64,000 bases of DNA from NCBI GenBank assembly GCA_949316235.1, contig OX438751.1, positions 24,333,885 to 24,397,884 on the forward strand, written 5' to 3'. Positions within the stretch are counted from its first letter, which is position 1. Every line of letters starts with the position of its first letter. A program made the position numbers and the translations under genes. The DNA is from Oegoconia quadripuncta (lineage: Eukaryota > Arthropoda > Insecta > Lepidoptera > Autostichidae). The notes below the pieces were generated by a model. It made no database searches and was not told the DNA's origin. It saw nothing but the letters and a program-made list of their open reading frames with translations. This document shows, piece after piece, positions 32,575 through 42,400 of this stretch.

Positions 32575-32705
32575 TGACAACATGCACTTCGAAATCGGTC
32601 AAGCAGTTTAGGCTACAGGATGCGTCAAAGGAACGGACATATATACACTCGAAAAACATTACCCTCCTTCCTTGGGAGTCGGGTTTCGAATCGAGCCATG
32701 TTTTA
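32575..32705 (+). repeat. Helitron-like repeat fragment
   Basis: TCGGTCAAGCAGTTTAGGCT, ACAGGATGCGTCAAAGGAAC and GGACATATATACACTCG; a second piece is at 16447-16505 (CCGTCAAGCCATTAGGCTAC). This phrase is common in lepidopteran non-autonomous DNA elements; assignment from memory. Confidence 0.35.
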
Positions 32706-32708
32706 CTC

Positions 32709-33172
32709 GACGACCTGTTTGTTGTAGCGGTTAGCAACTCTGACCAGTATACCAAAAGGTTGCGGGTTCGAATCCCGCCAGGGGCATAAGTTTTGTGTGA
32801 TGACTGATGAATACGGACATGTGTACGCGAGTTATGGATGTTTTTCATTTATAATAAGTATTTATTTAGTAATTAAAATCTTCACTTAACATCAAGTGTG
32901 ATTGAGGTCAAGCACGAACCCGTGTGCATAAAAAAAAATGTGTTCTATTGTTATCATCAAAAATTATTGTAAATTATTTTGCGCAATTTTTTTTTATAAA
33001 TAATAAAGAGATTTAACTCTTAATAAAGAGTACTTGTATTGTATTATTTACAAAAGAAATACGTATTTATGTAGTATATCAACCATTTGGTATCCACAAC
33101 ACAAGCCTATAGTTGCTTACTGTGGAACTAGATGGCGCTGTGTGTATGTCTAAGGATATTTATTTATGATTG
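32709..33172 (+). mobile_element. SINE B, interrupted
   Basis: The first part (32709-32868) has the A and B boxes and the ATAATAAGTATTTATTTA segment; the body resumes at about 33046 and ends with ACTAGATGGCGCTGTGTGTA. Between them lies foreign DNA including a SINE A tail at 32878-32938. Confidence 0.8.
32878..32938 (+). mobile_element. SINE A tail inside SINE B
   Basis: TCTTCACTTAACATCAAGTG, GATTGAGGTCAAGCACGAAC and GTGCATAAAAAAAA: the last ~60 bp of SINE A. The remaining ~105 bp of the interruption are AT-rich and unassigned. Confidence 0.7.
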
Positions 33173-33299
33173 CGATAAAAAATATCCGGAAAGTGTGGAA
33201 ATACACACACATACAGTTGTGAAACATATAGGTAATATTCGTCGTTTTCGTTGGGGGTTTTTTTTTTAAAACCTGTTGGACATTCAATCCCAACTAATC

Positions 33300-33490
33300 T
33301 CAATCCCAACTAACATGTGTGTGTATGTATTTATGTATGTATGTATGTTTGTTACCTCTTCACGCCTAAACGGCTAGATAGATTTGATTTAAATTTGGTT
33401 CGTAGACAGATTAGAACCTAGATTTTTTTGCTGAACCGATTTTGATGAAATCTTCCACGCATCGAGGGTGGAGAGCTAGCAAGTGATATT
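33300..33490. repeat. TGTA-rich run and repeat remnant
   Basis: TGTATGTA-type microsatellite at about 33308-33350, followed by TTACCTCTTCACGCCTAAAC and GCTGAACCGATTTTGATGAA, phrases typical of lepidopteran dispersed DNA elements. Confidence 0.4.
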
Positions 33491-33940
33491 TTTGTATCCT
33501 ATTGTATCAATATTTCATTTGATTTGATACTCTTGGTCAATCCAAAGTCTGACCATGCCAGACATTATTTAACCTTGCTAATAGAAATCGATTAGCCAAT
33601 GCGATAGCGCGACGAGTGCTACTACAGACTCTTGGACTAAAAATATGTAATTTAAGTCGGCGCTTTATATCCATTGAAACTGAATTCTCTCTCTAAGTGC
33701 TTATCTAGTCTTGAACAAGCAAAACTTCAACTTGAGAATTCAATATTCAATGTTAATTTGCAAATTTTATTTAAAGCAGCTGTTGTGAAAGTCTTAGCTG
33801 GAGGGTCCTTCAAGGGTGTCTTTAGTTTTAAGACTGTATGTCAATGACTCTGTTTTGAATCTTTGAGTTAGATCAAATGATAAGCGAAGCTAAACTTTCA
33901 GGTCACGTAAATCAACTCCACTACATCAGTAGGTAATTAC
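33490..33940. other. Unassigned stretch
   Basis: No gene or repeat recognised. Confidence 0.25.
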
Positions 33941-33945
33941 GAGTA

Positions 33946-34025
33946 TACAGGATGAGTTTTTTTACCGTAAGGAAAGACATAGGGCATATTAGGTAAGTGA
34001 AATAGAAGGTATTGACATATGTAGT
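33946..34025 (+). mobile_element. MITE family 3 terminus
   Basis: TACAGGATGAGTTTTTTTAC, GACATAGGGCATATTAGGTA and GTGAAATAGAAGGTATTG; inverse copies are at 48961-49038 and 54530-54610. Only one end of the element is seen in each place. Confidence 0.55.
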
Positions 34026-34081
34026 TTAATTTTTGTTACAAAACCATCATCACATAAGTATAACATTAAATGAAATAAATC

Positions 34082-34412
34082 AACCGCCTCCGTGGCTCAA
34101 TATAAACAACATTGGGTTTACGATTCGGATGTCGCGGGTTCGATCCCCAGCGGGGTACATGTTTAAGTACTCGGTTTGGTTGGTGGTAGGGCATTTTGAA
34201 TGTCCGCCTGGCTAGCTAACACCATCATATCTAAATCTGGTGCCAAGCAGCAATGTTAATAGCATTGTTGTGTTCCGGTTGTCAGAGATAAGATAGCCAG
34301 TCCTTCAAATGTGTTGGGGTTTCCGGGTCAGTACGCTTCCACCTTCGACCTCATCTTCATTTAACATCAGGTGTGATTGAGGTCAAGTACGAACCAGTGG
34401 TGCATAAAAAAA
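34082..34412 (+). mobile_element. SINE A, full length
   Basis: CCGCCTCCGTGGCTCAATAT head, GGTTCGATCCCCAGCGGGGT B box, complete body, GTGCATAAAAAAAA end. One of the best-preserved copies. Confidence 0.9.
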
Positions 34413-34414
34413 AA

Positions 34415-34941
34415 TAATATCTTAACAATGACTTCTCAATACATTTATGAAAATTTGTTATATGCAAAAAAAAATATAACCTTATTCGCTAAAAATAGTG
34501 ATAGGCACAATGCTAATACAAGGAATAAGAATCAGTTATCTGTTTATGTTAGCCGACTTCACAAAGTTAGTAAATCCTTCAAAGGGCAATGTATACGCTT
34601 TTATAATAAGGTTCCAGTAGACATTCAAAATTAGCCTGTAAATAAATTTAAAGCAATCATAAAACAGAAATTATTAGCAAAAGCTATTTATTATAAAATC
34701 ACTGACTATTTGAATAATAAGCAAGCATGGACATAGCTGTCTTATTATTCATATAATTATGAAATCACAAATTGTAACCCATAATCTGTTTAAAAGAGCA
34801 ACCCTAGAGTTTCTTGCTCGTTCTTCTCTGGGGAGTCAGCTTTGTGAATGAGTGATAACTATTAATATTAATAGTGACGTTTTCAAGTGATAATTTTATC
34901 CTATGAAATAAAATATTTGGATTTGATTTGATTTGATTTGT
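34415..34941 (+). pseudogene. LINE C-terminus and 3'UTR
   Basis: The plus frame has YENLLYAKKNITLFAKNSDR, LSVYVSRLHKVSKSFKGQCI and RFYNKVPVDIQN-stop, then a 3'UTR with AGAGTTTCTTGCTCGTTCTT and an end CCTATGAAATAAAATATTTG plus ATTTG units. The same family is at 62680-63215 (plus) and, as 3'UTR only, at 60228 and 20955. 5'-truncated. Confidence 0.65.
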
Positions 34942-34949
34942 AAGGGTTG

Positions 34950-35345
34950 GTATAAGTAGCGACTCGGGTGGCGGCGGCGCCGCGGTTATGTTATGGTGAC
35001 TGTTTTCTATGAATGTTTTCTTTTATTTTCGGACTGAACACAGATCCGCTGTGACCCTTCCAGGGAACCCCAGGGTTCCGCGGGCCGCCATTTGGGAACC
35101 GCTTACGTTGACGACTAAAAAATGCTTCACCTAGTTTAAAACCAGTATAGACTTCGTATATTTCGGCTTGATATACCCTTTCCGTTACACGTATAGATAG
35201 TGAGGACAGTCTCAAATTGCAGGCCGCTTCCTCGTGTAAACCTTTCAGTGATAACGGTTCATCCTCCATCTTGACGCGTGCGGACAGCGGCTTAGGTTTT
35301 TCCCAGAGGCGTTTATTGCGACACATCGCATAATGTGACATACGG
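34950..35345 (-). other. Unidentified 116-codon open frame
   Basis: Minus frame 35341-34991 is open for 116 codons with balanced composition (KPLSARVKMEDEPLSLKGLH, RLSSLSIRVTERVYQAEIYE, FPNGGPRNPGVPWKGHSG). The region is GC-richer than the flanks. No domain, signal peptide or splice site recognised. It may belong to an unknown repeat or be a relic of a host exon. Confidence 0.3.
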
Positions 35346-35485
35346 CCTGACTTGTATCTTTGTAGTGGATGCTCTTCAACTTTTATTATACCAAGGTCGC
35401 CAAATTGTACGTTCCACTCTTACCACTTTCAGTAACTGTGTTGTCTTTTCTGTTGTGCAATAAAGTGTATTTGTATTGTATATGT
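35346..35485 (+). mobile_element. LINE 3' end
   Basis: GTTGTGCAATAAAGTGTATTTGTATTG: the AATAAAGTGTATTTG signature also found at 58549 and, as AATAAAGCGTATTTG, at 63937. It abuts the minus-strand R1 end. Confidence 0.55.
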
Positions 35486-35486
35486 C

Positions 35487-36905
35487 GGAGATAGATCCTG
35501 CCTCCATACTCCTCCCACTGTAACTCCTGTAAGCCAGGATCAACAGTGGTACTCGACACGGCGCCTACTGAAGGTGGACGGTGCCCTACGTGATTCTATT
35601 GCTACCTTGGACCCCAGACTAATTAAAGAAAGGAATAGGGTGTGTAAGTAGGAAAAGAAGTTCCCACTCCCCCCTCGGTAAATGGGAGTGTAGCCAATTA
35701 AATGCAAACGGCAGTAATGCCAACCCTATGGGGAAGGAGGTCGAGTGAAGCTCGACCCCCTGCTTTGTATACACCACGGACTGCGCCTAGATGCAGTGAG
35801 CGGGACGGTAGCAGAAGGCTACCAAACGGCAGTAATGCCAACCCTATGGGGAAGGAGGTCGAGTGAAGCTCGACCCCCTGCTTTGTATACACCACGGACT
35901 GCGCCTAGATGCAGTGAGCGGGACGGTAGCAGAAGGCTACCGCGAGTAGTAGTGCCAGTAATATGAGTGACAAAAACGCTTGAAAGCTTGGAAATTGTGT
36001 CTGTTCGAGACCAGGTCGTCGTAGGACACCGGACGGACTACTGAATTTAGACAGTCAAGCATGAGTTCACGTTCCTCCCTCCAGTTTACACACTCCCACA
36101 AAATGTGATGTGATGATTGTTCGCCATCGCCACACTCGCAATTCGGTGATTCGGCCTATGCCATGGAGAATAGTTTGGCTTTAAAATTCCCGTGACCCGT
36201 TAAGAACTGAGATGTGCAATGGTCTATCTCTAACCACCCCTTTGCCATGCGGTCCCTGATGTCAGGGAAAAACCTGTACTGCCCTTATCTGTACAGTCCC
36301 AACGGGCCTGCCATTCGACCATAAGTTGGTCCTCCACTTCAGCACAAGTCTCACAAAACAGACGAGACACACGGGACATGTCGCCTATTCTAACGTCGGT
36401 CCACGCGAGACCGCGGGAACGGAAGTGGTTAGCGGCGCGCGCTTGGATCTCCAGGTCAACTGGCCATACCCCTGCCAATACTGGGAGAGCTTCAGTACTA
36501 GTGGTTCGGTAGGCTTTGCAGAGAAATAGCAGGGCCATTCTGTGACTCTGGAGTAATGTAGATGATACGGAGGGTGTGAAAGTTTAGCCTCCATGTCGCC
36601 TTGGAAACTCTAGCAAAAGCATAAAAATTCGATTTGGCTCGATTGCCAATAACGCGAGTGTGTTCAGTAAAACCAAAGTTTCGCTCTAGGATGACTCCGA
36701 GGTAGGCGACATGAGGTTTACTTTTGACGGTGACGTCTTTGAAGCGGATTCGGGGTGGCACTTTGAGGTCACCCTTGAGTAACAATTGCAGGGTCTTATG
36801 GGGAGAGAAGTCCAACCTGTTCCTTTGTCCCCAGTCCCCTATCAACTTCAAACACGTCCGCACCAGTCTCGGCGATAGCGATAAATTAGCGATAGAATTC
36901 ATTAT
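35487..36905 (-). pseudogene. R1-clade LINE, broken ORF2 end
   Basis: Minus-strand order: WGQRNRLDFSPHKTLQLLLK, KSKPHVAYLGVILERNFGFT (36902 on), then in a shifted frame AYRTTSTEALPVLAGVWPVD and LEIQARAANHFRSRGLAW, then the C-terminal CECGDGEQSSHHILWEC zinc-finger-like cluster near 36150-36100 in a third register. This is the R1-clade layout (RT thumb, linker, CCHC-like end). The N-terminal endonuclease and RT core are gone. The 3'UTR contains an exact 118-bp tandem duplication. Confidence 0.7.
35705..35940. repeat. Exact 118-bp tandem duplication
   Basis: Units 35705-35822 and 35823-35940 appear identical throughout (both start CAAACGGCAGTAATGCCAAC and end GCAGAAGGCTAC). They lie in the R1-type 3'UTR; the related copy at 6290-6480 has a single unit. 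Confidence 0.9.
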
Positions 36906-36909
36906 TCAA

Positions 36910-37735
36910 ACGGTCAAGTGACTATCATAATACGCCGTTAATGGGAAGTAAACCCTGGTGGCGCTGGTATCGCCGGAAATGGCGCGGTGACGACGTTAAC
37001 AGTTATATTAGGTCTTCACATTGAAAATGGGGCACACTTTGCTACCAGCCGTCGGCGGAGTCGGACCACCACTGGCCATCAACGACCATGAGGGACTCTG
37101 ATTACCTACTACCATCGACGCTTGAAGAATCCGGTGAGTCGGTACTGAATAAAACTTTGGTTATGGAATTTGAGCAAGGAGGAACTATAGACAAGGTACG
37201 GCTGAGTTCCACAGAGTGCACGCGGGGGCCAAGTTGTATGGCACGAGGGGCGTGCACATGTTTTCTCTTCAACAAAAAGCATCTCAGGTTCCATGATCAT
37301 AATCGAATGTGAATACGTTGTCGATTTGCCTATGGTAGCTTGCGATAGTATCGCCATTGCCCAAGCCACCCTTTACCATGCGACTGGCACCGTTCCGGAC
37401 GCTAGCAACGCCCACCCCCACACGCCCATCTCCGACATATATATCAAAAGAGTATATCAGATTGATAAGCAACATCTGCAGCGGCCAGTCTTTGGGTGGG
37501 TAACCATCATTTTCATACGATTGTTTCTGTATTGAGGAAGGTACTTTAACTTGAAAGTAGTCGTTAGGTTAAATCGGTTGGCTACAGTGGAGGCTTGAAA
37601 AGACTGACAAGTGGTCGTTAGACTGTCTTAAATCCAGGAATCAGTCGATAATGGTCCATCACCAGTTCTAGTGACAAGTGGTTCTGCTATAACGATGGTT
37701 GACAGCAGTGTCAAAATGTCTGATGGACGCAGTCT
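36910..37735. other. Unassigned stretch
   Basis: GC-richer than average and with several 60-86-codon open frames on both strands, none with a recognisable motif. It may be older LINE sequence between the R1 and Jockey-like remnants. Confidence 0.25.
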
Positions 37736-37739
37736 TCAG

Positions 37740-38205
37740 ATAGTGAGCTATGGTGGGAAGCACCAAATCTTTGTGCAACTCTTCATTGCACAAAAACCAC
37801 GGTCAACCCGTGGCTTTGCGCATGAAACTGTTATAAACCTTCTGAAGACTGTTCGCAAATAGATATCGCGAGAATAGATGCTCGCGAAGCTTGGGCAAAA
37901 TTGATGCTCGCGTACGTCATTATGGGACGTATACAAGTTTTGTAAAGTGTCACCTTATTTCTAAGGGACATTTTACTATTCTTGTTGAGCAAGGGGGACA
38001 GACGGCCGAGCACAATCGCGGCGCGATTGCGAACGCGTTTGGTGTGAGCGTTGAAAGTTATCATCCTATCGAGGGTTACACCCGAAATTTTCATCGCATA
38101 AATCGGACAGGTTCGTATATCCCACTTCAGTACAACGCAGAGCTGTCACCGCGTCGTGTTTCGGGCCGTACCCGTCTAGTTCCACCCTCTCTGACAACTT
38201 GACAA
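37740..38205 (-). pseudogene. Jockey-like RT remnant
   Basis: The minus frame 38094-37831 reads ISGVTLDRMITFNAHTKRVR, NRAAIVLGRLSPLL and LRNKVTLYKTCIRPIMTYAS, the well-conserved thumb region of Jockey-clade reverse transcriptases. Flanking sequence continues the protein in other frames, so it is frameshifted. Catalytic motifs lie outside the fragment. Confidence 0.7.
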
Positions 38206-38407
38206 CACTTGCCCGCAATATGACGGTACGTGGCTGATAGAGGTTAATTATACTGGTAACAGTTGATACCAAGTCAAGTGAAGCACCGCTTTAGCTCTGT
38301 CGTAGCGCCGTTGTATGACAAGAACCTTTGATATTAAAACAAGTAGGTGCATTGTAAGTTGGCTCTAATTTTCGTTTCAAAAATTTTCAAAACTGCCGGA
38401 GGTTACG

Positions 38408-38508
38408 CATGCAGGGTGAATTTGAATTAGTGTAATTCCCATTAACTGGTGACGCTGGAGCAGTGGGAATCAAGAGTGCTTGATTACGATCAATTTTCCC
38501 CAAGGAAC
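38408..38508 (+). mobile_element. MITE family 1 fragment
   Basis: GCAGGGTGAATTTGAATTAG, GTGTAATTCCCATTAACTGG and CCCCAAGGAACCAT. It abuts a head-truncated SINE B. Confidence 0.5.
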
Positions 38509-38510
38509 CA

Positions 38511-38935
38511 TTATTTGGTGTAGTGGTTATAATCTCTGACCACTATACCAACAGGTCGCGGGTTCGACTCCCGCTAGGGGCATATGTATGGCAGGGTCGC
38601 CATATACGGATGCGACTAGCGGAGACCAGAGACGAGTGAGACACATGGAATATGGATTATAACTGCTTTAATAAATGTAATATAATTGATTACAAGATCG
38701 ATCATCTAACCTAGGTACATGCATATATATTACGCTACAGTGTGATAAATACGGACATGTGTACCCGAGTTATGGATGTTTTCATTTATAATAAGTATTT
38801 ATTTACAAAAAAAATACGTATTTATGTAATATATCAACCATTTGGTATCCACAACACAAGCATATAGTTGCTTACTGTGGAACTAGATAGCGCTGTGTGT
38901 ATGTCTAAGGATATTTATTATTATTTATTTCTTTA
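38511..38935 (+). mobile_element. SINE B with unknown insertion
   Basis: Head from TTATTTGGTGTAGTGG and B box GGTTCGACTCCCGCTAGGGG; after an interruption at about 38588-38739 the body continues GTGTGATAAATACGGACATG to ACTAGATAGCGCTGTG and a TTATTATT end. The insert (about 150 bp) contains CTTTAATAAATG and on the minus strand starts TGTAGCG and ends near CATACA, so it could be a short solo LTR; no clear target duplication was found. Confidence 0.7.
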
Positions 38936-39021
38936 ATGTCGAATTCCATAATAAAAATTCGATTGACAAAGTAAACCGTTCTAATTTCAGTAGCTTTCAT
39001 TTGCTTCACACTGTACATAAC

Positions 39022-39026
39022 AATAC
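39022..39026 (+). repeat. BEL/Pao target duplication, left
   Basis: AATAC directly before the first LTR base; identical to 45483-45487. Five bases is the expected size for BEL/Pao. Confidence 0.9.
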
Positions 39027-39410
39027 TGTGGGGGACAGCAGTGGACTGTATGAAGGAATAATTTATTTGCTGGGGAGCGTTCGCTCTTGGTGATTCCTGC
39101 ATCCAAACTAATACACTGGTTCTATTTCAATCAGACTTTTATTTCTCCTTAACATGTAGTAGTAGTTCGTATCAGAATACAAGAATACCAAACAATGTAC
39201 AATATCGCTATATTTATTCCCTAACTAAGTCTCCCAACTAGTGGGTGTCCGTGAGCAGTGGGCGGGGCGGACGTCCTCTTCTAATCTATTTCCCTCTCGC
39301 TCCGACTTGACCTTGCGGGGAACGTTGTCACTCAACTAGTTAGAGTTGCGTGCATCGGTTGTGAGGGCGTCCGGCCTTCGTGGTCCTTTTCTTGCTCGCT
39401 GTCCTTATCA
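39027..39410 (-). repeat. BEL/Pao 3' LTR
   Basis: 384 bp, starting TGTGGGGGACAG and ending CCTTATCA on the plus strand, so TG...CA termini. Looks identical to 45099-45482. On the element (minus) strand an AATAAA lies about 35-40 nt before its end. The last ~26 codons of gag-pol extend into this LTR, with the stop at about 39332. Confidence 0.95.
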
Positions 39411-42400
39411 TCCTCCCCCCGGCGAAGACTCTGCGGAGCCTCCTTCACCGAGAGGACAGCGAGCTTCGATGTCGGCCGTCGGAACGTTCCTCCTCTGGTT
39501 CTGACGTCTGCGCTGCGAATTTCCCCGTCGCGCCCTGGGTAGATCTTCTCCACTATTCCTCGGGGCCATGTGTTACGGGGCAGCGTAGCGTCGGTCACGA
39601 TCACCATATCTCCCGTTTGCAGTGGTCGTTGTAGAACATCTCTGGAGCTGCCACGTGCTACCAGTGTTGGTAGGTACTCCCTGACCCATCGCCGCCAAAA
39701 TTCATCGGCGAGGGCCTGACTCGTCCGCCACATACGACGATCACCTTCTTGGCATGGTCCGGTGCACGGTAGGCCTTGTGATGATCCCAGTAGGAAGTGG
39801 TTAGGCGTTAGTGCTTCGGGATCGTCTGGTTCAACCGACACGTGCGTCAGCGGTCGTGCGTTGATACTGTGCTCTATTTCGGTCAGTACGGTACGGAGTA
39901 CTTCTTCTTTTGGCGATTTTTCATGGAGTACCGCTGTCAATGCCACCTTCACCGACCGGACCAGTCGCTCCCACGCTCCACCTTGATTTGGGGCCCCGGG
40001 CGGTATGTAACGCCACGTGAGGCGATGTCGTAGCCCGTAGTCTCGTAGAGCGGGGGCCCACTCGGCGTAGGCGGCGCGTAACTCCACATCCGCTCCTTTA
40101 AAATTCGTAGCGTTGTCGCTATACATAATAGCTGGCCACCCGCGTCGCGCTGCCATCCTTCTCAACGCCATTATGGCGGAATCCGTGGTGAGGCTTGCGA
40201 CCAATTCCAGATGGACGGCCCTTGTCGTTAGGCAGGTGAACAGGGCCCCCCATCGCTTCTCGTGCCGTCGTCCCACGGTTACCGTCATAGGCCCGAAATA
40301 GTCCAACCCACAGTTGGAGAATGGGCGGTGGTATGGGTCCAGGCGCGCTGCAGGTAGGTCGCCGCAGATAGGTATACTCGGTGTTGCTCTTCGTAGACGG
40401 CAGTGTGCGCAGTTTCGTGCTACGGTGCGTATGGTAGGTCGTAGGCGTAGCACCCAGTAGCGTTGGCGTAACTCGTTTACTACGCGCTCTCGGCTAGCGT
40501 GACCGGCGTTCGCATGTTCTTCAAGTACGATGAGCCGTGTCAGCGGATGACGGCCGTCTAAGATCACTGGCCGCTTAGTGTGGGCGGGCAGTTGAGCGGC
40601 GCCGATTCGTCCATTAACTCGTAACAGCCCATCTTTGTCTAATACCGGGTCTAACTTTATCAATCGGCTCGTTCGGGCAAGGGTTTTGCCGGCGCGTAAA
40701 CGGCTTATCTCTTCGGGAAAGCTCTCTTCTTGCGCATGAGTCAGCCACAGCTTCTCTGCTCGTTCCAGGTGTGCCACACTCATATGTTTCTCTCGCCGTC
40801 GGCATTTATCGATAAATAATAATATCGCGGCGGTGGCACGTAGCAGTCGCTGTAAGTTTGAGAAGCGATCGATGTTCGGTAGAGGGCGCTGTTGCTGCGT
40901 AGTTATGGAATTTACGATGACTTCCTCTTCGGTTTCGAGAGTGGCGGGTTCGGACGGCCATTTTTCCTTTTCATGTTTCAGGAATTCAGGACCCGTAAAC
41001 CACCAGTCTTCAGCGTTCGTAGGCACATACTTAGATCGGGTGGCTACGTCGGCTACGTTCATTTCCGAAGGTGTCCATCGCCATTGACGCACTTCGGTGA
41101 GTTCAGCTATTTCACCGAGGCGGTGGGCGACGAATGGTGTGTGTCGTCGCGCGTCTTTGCGTATCCAATGTAGGACGGTTCGGGAGTCTGTCCAATAGGT
41201 AATTTCATCAATAGGTAGGCGGTGACCTCTTTGTATCGTATCGGCCAATCGAGCGCCTATGAGGGCCGCTTGTAACTCTAGGCGTGGGATGCTTTGAGTT
41301 TTCAACGGCGCGACCTTTGCTTTGGCCGCAGCGAGCACGACGTGGACGGTGCCGTCGTCATTCTCAAGTTGCCAGTACGCGGCAGTCGCGTACGCTTCTT
41401 GACTTGCATCGCAGAAGACGTGTAGCTTTCTCTTCGCGTGGCCTTTTCTCTTGTCGTAGCAGCGGGGCAGGCGTAGCGCTGCTACGCGTTCTATACTTTC
41501 TAACCAACTTAGTAAGTCGTTAGCGTGTTCATCGGGCAGCGGGTCGTCCCATCCGATCTGTAGGCGCCACAGCTGTTGTAGGTATATTTTAGCGCTTATC
41601 GTATAGCAGCTAAGTAGGCCGAGGGGGTCGTATACGGACATCGCTGCGCTTAGAGCTTCTCTCTTCGTCGGCGCGCGGTCTCGTGTGCGCACCTCAGCGG
41701 GGACGCGCGGCATGGCAGTGTTGAAGCCAAGTTCATCTTCTTTAGGGTTCCATATCAGCCCTAATGTCTTGTTGTCATGGCCAAGGCGTGTCGTAGAGTG
41801 GGCGCGTAGCATCGTAGGCACGTCGATTAGAGCGCCCTCTGAGTTTGAATTCCAACCACGTAGCTGGAAACCGGCCTGTGCGTGTACTTCGATGACTTCT
41901 TTTATCGTGGCGGCAGCTGCTTCTGTGGTCTCGTAGCTACTGACGAAGTCATCCATATAGTGGTCTTCAGTTATCGCTCGGAAGGCCAATGGATGGGTGT
42001 GCGCGTGAGCGTGCGCGTTGTGGTTACGCACGCTGTGCGCGAGGAACGGTGAGCATGTCGCGCCAAAAATCATCGATGTCATTTTCATATCGCGGGGCGG
42101 GGAGGTTCGGTCGCGCCCGCGCCACAGGAACATCTGTGCCGGTTGATCTTGTTTCCTTATCTTTATTCTCAAAAACATTTCTTCGATGTCTGCGGTCACG
42201 GCGATAGGGTATTCTCGAAACTTAAACAGTATGCTCATCAGTGATTGTAGCATGTCTGGACCCTCGATAAGCTTATCATTTAAGCTGGTCTCGCGTGTGA
42301 CGGCTGCTGCATCAAAAACTATTCTTACTTTGCCGGGCTTGTTAGGGTTAAGCACGGCAAAGTGTGGTAGGTACCATTTGTACGGGCATTCTTTCTCGGT

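Noticed and set aside
39332..39420. Possible env-like third frame after pol
   Set aside because: The gag-pol stop lies inside the 3' LTR, leaving no room for another protein.
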